Source: Ktedonobacter robiniae
GTDB lineage: Bacteria > Chloroflexota > Ktedonobacteria > Ktedonobacterales > Ktedonobacteraceae
NCBI RefSeq assembly: GCF_016587375.1
Contig: NZ_BNJG01000003.1
Location: forward strand, 868,001-932,000
Direction of reading: 5' to 3'
Length of the DNA: 64,000 bases
The notes below the pieces were generated by a model. That model had not been told where the DNA came from, made no database searches, and was given only the letters and a program-made list of their open reading frames with translations. Each line of letters begins with the position of its first letter. The first letter of the stretch is position 1. Positions 34,690 through 45,138 of the stretch are shown here, in pieces. Made by a program: the position numbers and the translations under genes.

Positions 34690-34727
34690 TTCGATATAAT
34701 TATAGCGAATCGATAGTAAAATTACAA
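34690..34727 (-). promoter_or_regulatory. padR promoter with overlapping palindromic operator
   Basis: On the minus strand TTGTAA (34727-34722), 17-base spacer, TATAAT (34704-34699). The 20-base near-perfect palindrome TTCGATATAATTATAGCGAA (34690-34709) is centred on the -10, as expected for an autorepressed PadR gene. Confidence 0.75.
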
Positions 34728-34842
34728 GCGCTGCAATCCTTAATAAAGGGCTTTCTGTCTAGCAGGAATAAATTTAACCTCATTTACTGTTAAGATAGGC
34801 GTAAAACACCGTTTGTTTGCTAACAAGGAGCCTTCTGAATTT

Positions 34843-35664
34843 ATGGAATGTCTGGTTCATGATACCCCTATTTACTATGAAGAATATGGTCAGGGAACGC
34901 CGGTTATCCTCATCCATGGATTTACGCCCGATCACCGCTTGATGACAGGCTGTATGGAGCCATTATTTGCGCAGAAGACTGGCTGGCGCAGGATCTACCT
35001 TGATTTACCTGGCATGGGACGCACACCGGGAAAAGCATTCGTCAATAGTAGCGATGATATGCTCGACCTTGTTCTGGGTTTTATCGATGCAATTATTCCC
35101 GGACAGCGTTTCTTGCTGGTAGGCGAGTCCTACGGGGGCTATCTCAGTCTTGGCATTATGCAGCGCAAGTTTGAACAGGTTGAAGGTATGGCACTCATCT
35201 GCCCCGCCATCGTTGCAGAGGCCTCTAAACGAGACGTCCCATCTCATACGCTTATCGCACCGAACCCACAGCTCCTGGCCTCGCTCGCTCCAGAGGACGC
35301 AGAAGAGTTTGGCTCAATATCCGTAGTGCAGGATACCTACGCCTGGGAGCATTTCCGCGACGACATTCTCCCTGGATTACGCGTCGCCGATCAGGCATTT
35401 CTGAACAAGATTCGCCAGCGCTATGCCTTCTCATTCGATGTAAACACGTTGCCCGTGCCCTTTGCGAAACCAACCCTCTTCTTTATGGGCAGGCAGGATT
35501 CCTCAACGGGCTATAGGGACACCTGGAACATCCTGGAAAACTATCCACGTGGCACTTTTGCCGTATTGGACCGCGCAGGACACAACGCGCAGATTGAACA
35601 GAGCCAACTCTTCAACGCGCTGGTGAATGAATGGCTTGAGCGAGTGCAAGAAGCTACGCGCTAA
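34843..35664 (+). CDS. Alpha/beta-fold hydrolase
   Basis: 273 residues from ATG 34843 (AACAAGGAG upstream; an earlier TTG is inside that site). Oxyanion HGFTPDH, nucleophile elbow GESYGG (Ser96), catalytic His247 in RAGHNAQIE. Small serine hydrolase of the epoxide-hydrolase/proline-iminopeptidase superfamily; substrate not readable. Divergent from padR, monocistronic. Confidence 0.9.
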   Translation: MECLVHDTPIYYEEYGQGTPVILIHGFTPDHRLMTGCMEPLFAQKTGWRRIYLDLPGMGRTPGKAFVNSSDDMLDLVLGFIDAIIPGQRFLLVGESYGGYLSLGIMQRKFEQVEGMALICPAIVAEASKRDVPSHTLIAPNPQLLASLAPEDAEEFGSISVVQDTYAWEHFRDDILPGLRVADQAFLNKIRQRYAFSFDVNTLPVPFAKPTLFFMGRQDSSTGYRDTWNILENYPRGTFAVLDRAGHNAQIEQSQLFNALVNEWLERVQEATR

Positions 35665-35683
35665 TATAGGCCAGGAGAAAGCG

Positions 35684-35741
35684 TTTGCTCTCCAAAAGAG
35701 CGCTGGCACACATGTGTGCCAGCGCTCTTTTGGAGAGCAAA
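35684..35741. terminator. Perfect 58-bp palindrome
   Basis: 35684-35712 pairs fully with 35713-35741, no loop (centre GGCACACA/TGTGTGCC). Lies between the convergent hydrolase and a membrane-protein gene. No U-run on either side, so termination would depend on the stem alone. Confidence 0.75.
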
Positions 35742-35816
35742 AAGTATATACGAAAAATTATTCAAGTAGAAGGGCAAAATGTAACATACATTGTTCTGGA
35801 ATCTCCCTCATCCTGG

Positions 35817-36467
35817 TCAGGTACGCTGCAAGCTCGCGCGAGCGTTCTTCCTGCCGATGAATCGTCCAGGGAGGAGCAGCATGCAGCGGAGCGTGACGAC
35901 CAGGATGAGGGTGGCGTTGGCATAGAACATACCATTGGCAAAGATAGTAGGCCAGTCGATAACCTGACCAACCTGACCAGAATGCTGTCCTATCAGTGCA
36001 TCTATCTCATTCCAGCTATAGGGCGGGCTGTGAGTTGGCTCCCAGGAAAATATTGAGGCCCCCAATGGATATCCCCGTGCTTCCGTATAGACAATATCGC
36101 AACAGACCCGATGGTAGAGAATGTGCTGATAGCTTAAATACAGACCGAGACCAGCGCCAAGGATAATCAGAAAAATTTGCCAGTAATTCAGACGTAAGAC
36201 CGAGAAACGCCGCCTACCCAGAACAAGCACTATGCCAACTGCTATCACCAGAGGGCAGAAAAGAGCAATTCTTAGGAGAGCAGGGGCATCTACATGCACC
36301 GTAAGAGGGTCATAATTATTGGACACAACTAGCGTTGCCACAATGAATGCAATCGCACTCAAAGCGAGAAAAGCAATGGAAAAAACTTTTGCCCCCTTGT
36401 CTGCAAGCATCTGAAGTCGTTTGAAAAAAGAGAGCTGAGAGGCATCTGGTGATGGTTTATCGCGCAT
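35817..36467 (-). CDS. Four-TM hypothetical membrane protein
   Basis: 216 residues from ATG 36467 with AAGGAG upstream. Four hydrophobic helices (SIAFLALSAIAFIVATLVV; IALFCPLVIAVGIVLVLG; WQIFLIILGAGLGLYLSY; MFYANATLILVVTLRCMLLL). A loop with two adjacent Cys (HRVCCDIVYTE) and a Trp/Pro-rich stretch (SWEPTHSPPYSWNEID) lies between helices 3 and 4. Family not recognised. A hairpin sits directly upstream of its ribosome binding site. Confidence 0.65.
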   Translation of the reverse strand: MRDKPSPDASQLSFFKRLQMLADKGAKVFSIAFLALSAIAFIVATLVVSNNYDPLTVHVDAPALLRIALFCPLVIAVGIVLVLGRRRFSVLRLNYWQIFLIILGAGLGLYLSYQHILYHRVCCDIVYTEARGYPLGASIFSWEPTHSPPYSWNEIDALIGQHSGQVGQVIDWPTIFANGMFYANATLILVVTLRCMLLLPGRFIGRKNARASLQRT

Positions 36468-36480
36468 TCTGAATCTCCTT

Positions 36481-36542
36481 GAGCTTATCCGAAAACGGAA
36501 AGTCGCCAGACTCCTCATATCAGCCGATTTTCGGATAAGCTC
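36481..36542 (-). promoter_or_regulatory. Leader hairpin upstream of the four-TM gene
   Basis: GAGCTTATCCGAAAACGG pairs with CCGATTTTCGGATAAGCTC (one bulge), about 25-base loop. On the minus strand it ends about 3 bases before the AAGGAG site, so it would lie in the 5' leader and might affect translation. Confidence 0.5.
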
Positions 36543-37158
36543 TTCGTATGTAGTCATCAAAGGATCGCACATTTCTAACAAAGAAGCTGTGAATTGAGCC
36601 ACTTTTTGCCCAATTGCACCAACTGAATCTCTGTTCCCTGGAATATTACAGAAAGGTCAAACAAAAGTGAAGAGTAGACACGACATTTGTGTAAGGAAAC
36701 ACCTCATCCAATGCTTCAACCCTATTCGCAAGAGAAGCTAGTACTCCTGGGGCCGTTTCTTAAAAGCTGTTAATGAAGTATTTTCGCGTATCTGCTATAC
36801 TCAATCCCATAGCGAGGGAGGTTACACACAAACCGAACTACATCTAGCAATTCATGCCGTTTTACCCCCGATCTCCCTCGCTCTCCTTCTCTTACCACTA
36901 CCATCAGTTATGCCACCCCAAATGCCTCCTCAGTAGGTATTAGCTTATTAATGCATCCAGAAAGTTGTAGGGCCCAAGTTGGCTTAGACTCTTTTCCCCA
37001 GGAGAAGTACTCACGTTGCAGAACGTGGTGCCTATGGTAAGGAGGCAAAGAAAAGAACATAGCATTTGCGGATGCGGATACATTGTAATTAAGTAGTGCT
37101 ATAAGGCGCTTAGAAGCAAGATGGAAGCAGAATCCTTGCAGGAGATTGGAGACGAGGC
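36543..37158. other. Gene-free spacer
   Basis: About 600 bases between divergent genes. I see no supported ORF. It contains an inverted repeat AGCGAGGGAG (about 36812-36821) / CTCCCTCGCT (about 36875-36884), 53 bases apart, and AT-rich stretches that may hold the two promoters. Confidence 0.5.
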
Positions 37159-38999
37159 ATGCTGGAGCTACAAGCAAGATATTTACCTATTGAAGATTAT
37201 GCCATTATCGGCGACCTGCATACGGTGGCCCTGGTTGGGAAGAATGGCTCGATTGACTGGTGCTGCCTGCCGCGTTTCGACGCACCAAGCGTCTTTGGCG
37301 CGCTCCTGGACGCAAATAAAGGCGGCTTCTTTCAGATCGCACCCACGCCAACGAACGATTTGCGCAGTTCGCAGATGTACCTGCCCGAAACCAACGTCTT
37401 ACTCACGCGTTTTCTCTGCGTTGATGGTATTGGTGAGATTACTGATTTCATGCCCATCAAAGATGATGACGATTCCCACACCCTACCCCATCACATCATT
37501 CGCTCAGTCGAGGTCGCCAGGGGAAGCATGGAGTTTCACCTGACCTGTCGCCCAGCTTTCAACTATGCTCAGGATGAACATGATACCCATCTGACGGAGC
37601 AGGGAGCCGTCTTCCACAGCCAGGGTCTCCACCTTGGACTCTCTACTAATATCGCGCTCTATCCAGATGATCAGGGAGGTGTGCAGGCGCATTTTGTCTT
37701 ACATGAGGGTGAGTCACTGCACTTTATGTTGGAGAGCACTACCGCGGGTGCGCAGGCTCCTGATCCCCTCTGCGAAGAGGGCTACCAGGAGATGTTTCAT
37801 AGCACCATGACCTTCTGGCGCCAATGGCTCAAGAAATGCCAGTATCGCGGGCGCTGGCGCGAGTATGTCGAGCGCTCTGCCTTGCTGCTAAAATTGCTGA
37901 CATATGCCCCCACCGGGGCGATTGTGGCCGCACCCACCACCAGCCTGCCCGAGACCATAGGTGGAACACGCAACTGGGATTATCGCTTTACCTGGCTGCG
38001 CGATGCCGCCTTTAGCCTCTATAGCCTGCTCACTCTGGGCTTTACCCAGGAGGCGGAGCAGTTTATGAACTGGCTGGACGAGCGCTGTCACGAGCTACCA
38101 GATTGCGGCTCGCTCCAGCCTATGTACGGCATCGATGGTGAGCATAATCTCAGCGAGAAAATTCTGCCTCATTTAGAGGGATATCGGGCCAGCGCGCCCG
38201 TCCGCATCGGCAATGGCGCCTATACCCAGATGCAGCTCGACGTGTATGGCGAGATGCTGGACGCGATCTATATCTATAACCGTCACGAGGACATCTCATA
38301 CGACCTCTGGGAGCATATGCGTAGCCTGCTGCACTGGCTTGAGGACCACTGGCAAGAGCCGGATGAAGGCATCTGGGAGGTACGCGGCGGTTCCAAACAC
38401 TTCGTCCACTCGCGCCTGATGAGTTGGGTGGCCTTCGACCGCGCGCTGCGTCTCGCCAGGCACCGGGGCCTGCCCGCTCCCTACGCCGAATGGATGCAAA
38501 CAAGCACCCAGATCTATCAACAGATCATGGAGGAAGGCTGGAGCAATAAAGACCAGAGCTTTGTGCAATATTATGGCGGCGACGCCATCGACGCCAGCCT
38601 GCTCCTTATGGGCCTCGTCAAGTTCACAGGAGCCAACGAGCCACGTATGCTCTCAACTATCCGCCGTATACAGCGTGATCTCGCCAAAAGCGCGCTTGTG
38701 AGTCGCTATGACCCACAATGTGCCGCCAGTGATGGCATCGAAAGCACTGAGGGGACCTTCGGCGCCTGTAGCTTTTGGCTGGCGGAGAACCTCGCCCGCT
38801 CAGGCTGTCCCCGCGAGGGCAGGCTCCTGCTGGAGAAGATGCTCTCCTTTAGCAATCACGTTGGACTCTTCGCCGAAGAGGTCGGGCTGGTCGGCGAGGC
38901 CCTGGGCAACTATCCCCAGGCCTTTACGCACCTGGCCATGATCACCGCCTGCGTCAACATTGATCGCGCCCTCGACGGCAATCCAGATCACAGTCCACT

Positions 39000-39003
<4 letters not shown>
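37159..39003 (+). CDS. Glycoside hydrolase family 15 (glucoamylase/trehalase-like)
   Basis: 614 residues. N-terminal beta domain YAIIGDLHTVALVGKNGSIDWCCLPRFDAPSVFG is the typical start of bacterial GH15. The (alpha/alpha)6 barrel has GTRNWDYRFTWLRDAAF, the acid Glu region EPDEGIWEVRG (about 400-408) and the base Glu in TEGTFGACSFWLAENLAR (about 531). No signal peptide, so intracellular: alpha-glucan or trehalose breakdown; trehalase versus glucoamylase cannot be settled here. Its stop overlaps the stop of the convergent CDF gene by 4 bases (CTAA). Confidence 0.93.
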
Positions 39004-40187
<1,184 letters not shown>

Positions 40188-40344
40188 ATTTCCTCTCAAC
40201 TTCCATAACGCTCTATTGCTGGAAAAACGCATACAGGTAGAGTCAAACCATAAACTTAGCAGAGCATAGAATGCGCTATTTCCAGTATAAAACGCACGGC
40301 ATCCTGGCGACAAATCTCGCAGGGTAAGAGGAGATGGTACACTG

Positions 40345-41232
40345 TTATCCTTTCAGTCCTGTCGTGTTTACTCCCTGGATTAAGAGACGCTGGAAAATCA
40401 GGAAGAAGCCGAAAATGGGTAACAGAGATAGCACAGACATGGCAAAAAGTTGCCCATAGGCCGAATTTCCTGTACTATCCACAAATTGACTCAGTGCAAC
40501 TGGAATAGTGAACGTTGATTCGTCACTGAGGTAGATCAACTGGCTAAAAAAGTCGTTCCATGTCCAGATAAATGTAAAGATGGCTGTAGTCACCAACGCG
40601 GGCAGCGCTAACGGCAGGATGATGCGCCAGTAGAAGCTAAAGTGGCTACAGCCATCTATCCTGGCAGCATCATCCAGTTCTGTTGGAATACCACGAATAA
40701 ACTGGATCATCAGGAAGATAAAAAATGTATCTGTAGCGAAAAGCTTGGGCGCGACCAATGGAAGAAACGTACCTATCCATCCCAATTCTTTGAAGAGAAT
40801 ATATTGTGGCACAATGAGTACGTGCGCTGGCAGCAAGATTCCTCCCAGCATCAAAGCAAACCAGAAGGGTTTATATTTGAAACGCAGGCGAGCAAAGGCA
40901 TAGGCAGCCAGCGAACAGGAAAAGATATTACCAACAACCGCGCCAAGGCAGACTACCAGGGAACTGAGAAAGAAGCGGGTGAAAGGATAGTCAAGGGCAT
41001 TCCAACCCTCGCCATAGTTCCCTAGTGTCCACTGCGTCGGCACCAGGCCTGGGCTTGAGAAAATCAGATCCTCTGGTTTAAATGAAGAGCTGAACAACCA
41101 GAGCAAAGGATAGATCATAATCAATGCGCCACCTAGCACGAGCATATACAGCAGGAAGCGCGTAAATTTTTTCGCGAACCAGCGCGTGTTAGTCCTGGCT
41201 TTGCCGGTTCTGGATAGAGATGTGATCATCAC
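40345..41232 (-). CDS. Sugar ABC transporter permease, MalG-type (CUT1)
   Basis: 295 residues, six helices. The EAA loop, which contacts the ATPase, reads ELDDAARIDGCSHFSFYWRI. Other marks: PLLWLFSSSFKPED near the N-terminus and PQYILFKELGWIGTF. Overlaps the MalF-type gene by 4 bases. Together with it forms the channel of a carbohydrate importer. No ATPase gene (MsmK/MalK) is in the cluster, so a shared one must serve it. Confidence 0.92.
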   Translation of the reverse strand: MMITSLSRTGKARTNTRWFAKKFTRFLLYMLVLGGALIMIYPLLWLFSSSFKPEDLIFSSPGLVPTQWTLGNYGEGWNALDYPFTRFFLSSLVVCLGAVVGNIFSCSLAAYAFARLRFKYKPFWFALMLGGILLPAHVLIVPQYILFKELGWIGTFLPLVAPKLFATDTFFIFLMIQFIRGIPTELDDAARIDGCSHFSFYWRIILPLALPALVTTAIFTFIWTWNDFFSQLIYLSDESTFTIPVALSQFVDSTGNSAYGQLFAMSVLSLLPIFGFFLIFQRLLIQGVNTTGLKG

Positions 41233-42206
41233 TTATCTCCCCTCTCATCCTGATAGAATACCCAGTAACGCGAGGTCAGGAACGCGACCGCGGTAAAACA
41301 TGCCACCGCGATCAACAAAACCCATGCCATTGCTGAAGCGTAGCCCATCTTTAGATTGGCGAACCCTTCCTGGTAAAGATAAAGCGTATAGAAGAGGGTA
41401 GAGTTCACCGGGCCTCCGGTGCCGCCACTGACCACATAAGACGGCGTAAATGCCTGGAACGCGCCTATCATCTGCAAGATCAGGTTAAAGAACAACAGGG
41501 GCGTAATCAAGGGCAGCGTAATTGACAAAAAGTTTTTCAATGGCCCTGCGCCATCGGTTGAAGCTGCTTCATAGTATTCCTGGGGAATTTGTTGTAGACC
41601 AGCAAGAAAAATAAGCATTGGTGAGCCAAATTGCCACACGGCCAGAATGACCAGTGTGTATAGGGCAGTGTCGGGTGTAGAAACCCAGCTCGTGGTAGCA
41701 TGAATACCAATGAGATTGAGCGCCTGATTCACAACGCCATCTGCGTCAAAGATCTGCCTCCAGAGCAGGGCAATAGCCACACTACTGCCCAACAGGGAAG
41801 GCACGTAATAGATTGCCCGGAAGAGCCCCAGCCCGATCAGCCCTCGCTTGAGTAGAAGCGCGACACCCAGCGCTAAAGCAAGCTTGAGTGGTACAGAGAG
41901 CACCACGTAGGCAAGCGTTACTCTGACTGCGTCCCACCATTGTGGATCCTGGAACATCGTCAGGTAATTTTGTAAGCCAATCCAACTGGGTGTTCCAATC
42001 AGGTTGTAATTGGTAAACGAGAGATATAACGAGGCGATAACTGGTCCCGCTGTGAATATGAAGATACCCACGAACCAGGGGAGAAGAAAGAGGTAGCCGG
42101 CGGCATTCTCTTTCTTCTCATGAGAGCGAAGTGCTCGCGGACGTTTCCGGGTGGGGAGCTTCTCACGTACCTCGCGCGTTATGCCCTCAATAGGAGTAAG
42201 AGCCAT
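41229..42206 (-). CDS. Sugar ABC transporter permease, MalF-type (CUT1)
   Basis: 325 residues. A basic N-terminus (REKLPTRKRPRALRSHEKKE) precedes AAGYLFLLPWFVGIFIFTAGPVIASLYLSF, then five more helices and the EAA loop EYYEAASTDGAGPLKNFLSI. Lies 23 bases behind the binding-protein gene and overlaps the MalG-type gene. Confidence 0.92.
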   Translation of the reverse strand: MALTPIEGITREVREKLPTRKRPRALRSHEKKENAAGYLFLLPWFVGIFIFTAGPVIASLYLSFTNYNLIGTPSWIGLQNYLTMFQDPQWWDAVRVTLAYVVLSVPLKLALALGVALLLKRGLIGLGLFRAIYYVPSLLGSSVAIALLWRQIFDADGVVNQALNLIGIHATTSWVSTPDTALYTLVILAVWQFGSPMLIFLAGLQQIPQEYYEAASTDGAGPLKNFLSITLPLITPLLFFNLILQMIGAFQAFTPSYVVSGGTGGPVNSTLFYTLYLYQEGFANLKMGYASAMAWVLLIAVACFTAVAFLTSRYWVFYQDERGDK

Positions 42207-42229
42207 CGAACCACCTCCATAGTTCAGAG

Positions 42230-43540
42230 CTAAGAGACCGCTTTTACCGCTTCCTGGTAGAAGTTATTGGCTCCAGCCATGATCGACTGTTTCCCGAAGC
42301 CTACTGCCTGAGACGCATTGCTAAGCGCCGTTGAGACTTTGCCAGCGACAGAGGGGTCCAGCACGGTCCTGGGACTAGCCGTGTTATTGCTCGCCATCAA
42401 GTCTGAGTACGCCAGAACGGCTTTATCTCCAGCTTGCAGTGTAGGCTGAAGCGCGGCACGCGCACGCGCACTCCCTGGTACACCACGGTCCAGGCCGATA
42501 GCTTTGGCGCCTTTGGGATCTGTTATCAGGAAATTGATAAAGGTAGCAGCATCTTTGGCATATTTCGATTTTGCTCCAATGCTCATCAACATTGAGGGTT
42601 TGAGATAGTTACCAGGTCCGGGACCTGTGGGAACCGTCTGAAGGGCCAGTGTATGCTTCGTCAGGGCCTGAAAGCTGCCAAACTGGTTTGAATGTCCCGT
42701 CGCGAAGGCCGTTTTGCCAGCGGCGAGCAGGGAGGTATTAGGCCCACTGCCAGTAACCGTCGCCTGAGTTTGAGCGGGAACACAGGCACCAGATTTGCGC
42801 ATGCCGTCCCAATAGCTAAACCAGGAGGCAATATCATCGACGGTAAACATGACTTTGCCATCAGTCGTCCATAGTTCCTTGCCTCGCTGGCGCACCCAAA
42901 TTTCAAACATATCCATCGCTCCACTGGCATCGGGAGATCCATAGACGCCCTTAGATTTAAGGGCACTGGAGATATTACCTGCGTACGTTGCAAATTCGTT
43001 CCATGTCCAACTTGTGGGAGGCGTGCCAAGCCCCGCTTCCTGAATGAGCGTGGCATCGTAAATCATGCACTCGTAGTTGCCACCCAGCGAGATACCATAC
43101 AACACGCCGTTGTCTTCACTATTCTTCAACATACCCTGATCAAAATCAGAGAGATCGATGGTCTTGTCATTGACGAATGGCGTTAGATCCAGCAGTTCAT
43201 GTTCCTGAACGTATCGCGCGACATACGACATATCCATCTGAATCAGGTCCGGGATGCTACCGCTGGCAATCTGGGTATTCAACTTGTTGAAATAGACGCT
43301 AAAGTCGGCGAACCAGGAATGAATGGTAATGTTGGAGTGTGCTTGCTGAAAAGCTTTGATCGCGTTCTGGGTTAACTTATTACGTGATGCGGGCCCCCAG
43401 AAAGAGAGTTGAAGGGTTTCGTTAGCCGCTGTGCCGGTATCGCTACCGCAACCAACCAGATCTAGCAGGGTCATACCCGCCAGGCTACTCAGTCCGACCT
43501 GGCATACGCGCCTTCGCGTATAAGTAATCCTACTACTCAT
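42230..43540 (-). CDS. Extracellular sugar-binding lipoprotein (ABC family 1)
   Basis: 436 residues from ATG 43540 (AAGGAGG upstream). Signal with arginines (YTRRRVCQVGLSSLAG) and lipobox LVGC. Family-1 binding features: LSFWGPASRNKLTQNAIKAFQQAHSNI, IPDLIQMDMSYVARYV and DAATFINFLITDPKGAKAIG. Ligand unknown; the neighbouring oxidoreductases and GH20 hint at a glycoside or aminosugar. First of three transporter genes. Confidence 0.92.
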   Translation of the reverse strand: MSSRITYTRRRVCQVGLSSLAGMTLLDLVGCGSDTGTAANETLQLSFWGPASRNKLTQNAIKAFQQAHSNITIHSWFADFSVYFNKLNTQIASGSIPDLIQMDMSYVARYVQEHELLDLTPFVNDKTIDLSDFDQGMLKNSEDNGVLYGISLGGNYECMIYDATLIQEAGLGTPPTSWTWNEFATYAGNISSALKSKGVYGSPDASGAMDMFEIWVRQRGKELWTTDGKVMFTVDDIASWFSYWDGMRKSGACVPAQTQATVTGSGPNTSLLAAGKTAFATGHSNQFGSFQALTKHTLALQTVPTGPGPGNYLKPSMLMSIGAKSKYAKDAATFINFLITDPKGAKAIGLDRGVPGSARARAALQPTLQAGDKAVLAYSDLMASNNTASPRTVLDPSVAGKVSTALSNASQAVGFGKQSIMAGANNFYQEAVKAVS

Positions 43541-43744
43541 GTAACTGGACCTCCTTGTTTCGACATGAAGCATTTCATACATTCCGATAATAGGACAAGC
43601 GCATGACGATAACTATTCTGCCTGCCTCCATTGCAAGCATAGTGGGAAAGAGTATCCAAGTATCAAAGCAAATAGTGGAACAACCTCTTCCTCTTGAGAA
43701 GAGAGACATTCTCCAATGAACAAAGTACGAGTGGGAACTGTACG

Positions 43745-44794
43745 TTACTGTACGTATGTAGTATCAATAGCAAGCTTGCGTGTGCTTTTTCGTACCACCA
43801 GATCCGGTAATAAGATACGCTGATGCAGTTTCATCTCCGAATCGTTTAAGATCTCAACAAGATATTTGATGGCCATACTGTCCTGCTCTCTAAAGGCAAA
43901 GTTAATTGTCGTCAGCGGCGGTTCAGTAAAGGAGGCTAATTCCGCGTTATCAAAGCTAAGTACCGAGACATCGTTTGGAATATGCAAGCCATGCTCATGG
44001 AGAGCATGCATCGCCCCCAGCGCCATCGTATCTGAACCAACCAGCACAGCAGTAAAAGGCTGGTGTGTCGCTAGAATGCGCTCCATAGCTTCATACCCAC
44101 TACGAAACGTATAATGTGCTTCGTGCGCAGGTCCCGGCTCCAGACCATGTTGCCGCAATGTCTCTTTCCAGGTAGTATAGCGCAACTGCCCATTGATCAG
44201 ATTGATGGAGGGCGGAATGGCCGCAATCTGGCGATGCCCAAGTTCAATAAGATACTCCACGGCCATACGCGTCGCGTACACCTGGTCAAAGCCGACCCAT
44301 GCAAGGCGGGAAGTCGGCACGTAGTCGCGGCGCACCAGGGGGAGCCCGTTACATAGCTCCAACAGCTTCTCATCGGAAATATGAAGAGAAGGAGCATACA
44401 TCACTACTCCATCTACCAACCTCGCCGCGGCGTTATCCAACGCCATCCCCAGTTCATCCGAGCTGGTCATAGTCACAAGCAGGTTGTAGCCAGCATCTCT
44501 AGCCGCCAACGCCATACTCCTGATGGAGTCAGCGAAGTGACCACCCTGCATAATGTCAACAATAATCAACTCCAGAATCTGCGAGCGGTTGGTGTTAAGC
44601 ATCTGTGCAACTTTATTAGGGACAAAATCCAATTCTTGCATTGCCAGCAGGACACGTTTGCGCGTCTCCTCTGCAACATTATTGTTCCCATTCAAAACAC
44701 GCGAAACTGTCTGATAGGAAATACCTGCCTGCCGTGCAACATCTCGAATGGTAGTCTTCTTTTTTTTCTGTGCCATGACAGGTTCTTTCCCCAT
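43745..44794 (-). CDS. LacI-family repressor of the sugar cluster
   Basis: 349 residues (343 if the ATG at residue 7, MAQKKKK, is used). N-terminal helix-turn-helix TIRDVARQAGISYQTVSRVLNGNNNVAEETRKRVLLAMQELDFVPN; then a periplasmic-binding-like effector domain. It lies upstream of the three transporter genes on the same strand and divergent from the Gfo/Idh gene. Its own promoter and the divergent one both carry a TGTGA-4-TCACA operator. Confidence 0.95.
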   Translation of the reverse strand: MGKEPVMAQKKKKTTIRDVARQAGISYQTVSRVLNGNNNVAEETRKRVLLAMQELDFVPNKVAQMLNTNRSQILELIIVDIMQGGHFADSIRSMALAARDAGYNLLVTMTSSDELGMALDNAAARLVDGVVMYAPSLHISDEKLLELCNGLPLVRRDYVPTSRLAWVGFDQVYATRMAVEYLIELGHRQIAAIPPSINLINGQLRYTTWKETLRQHGLEPGPAHEAHYTFRSGYEAMERILATHQPFTAVLVGSDTMALGAMHALHEHGLHIPNDVSVLSFDNAELASFTEPPLTTINFAFREQDSMAIKYLVEILNDSEMKLHQRILLPDLVVRKSTRKLAIDTTYVQ

Positions 44795-44834
44795 CTCTCT
44801 TGCTCACTTGATATGTCCAATGCTGCAATCATAA

Positions 44835-44877
44835 TGTGACCGTTCACAGTATAGCTAATTTTAGATAAAGCTGTCAA
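44835..44877 (-). promoter_or_regulatory. lacI promoter and operator O1
   Basis: Minus strand: TTGACA (44877-44872), 18-base spacer, TATACT (44853-44848), overlapped at its last base by TGTGAACGGTCACA (44848-44835). The operator sits at the transcription start, where a LacI-type repressor would block initiation. Confidence 0.8.
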
Positions 44878-45044
44878 TAGGTGAACTACTGATATTAAAC
44901 CCTAAAAATGTTTTAAGCGAAGCATTAATACTCTTAACGCTTTCTTCTCCTAAAAGAATATTCGTGTATTTCCGTATAAAAAAAGTATTATATGTTTTTC
45001 TGGCTCCTTTGGCGAGGATTCTCGAGAGGTTGATTCACTACGGC

Positions 45045-45092
45045 TTGATTTATCCAGCAAAATAGTGCATATAATAGTTGTGATCGGTCACA
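45045..45092 (+). promoter_or_regulatory. Divergent promoter and operator O2 for the Gfo/Idh operon
   Basis: TTGATT (45045-45050), 19-base spacer, TATAAT (45070-45075), then TGTGATCGGTCACA at 45079-45092. Same outer half-sites and spacing as O1, 230 bases away, 46 bases before the ATG at 45139. No further copy was seen before the second Gfo/Idh or the GH20 gene. Confidence 0.75.
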
Positions 45093-45138
45093 AACTATGT
45101 CGCCCGCTAGACAAAGAAGGTGAAGGGACGGAGCAAGC

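Noticed and set aside
36908..37177. 89-codon minus-strand ORF in the 36.5-37.2 kb spacer
   Set aside because: Overlaps the start of GH15, no ribosome binding site, no recognisable features.
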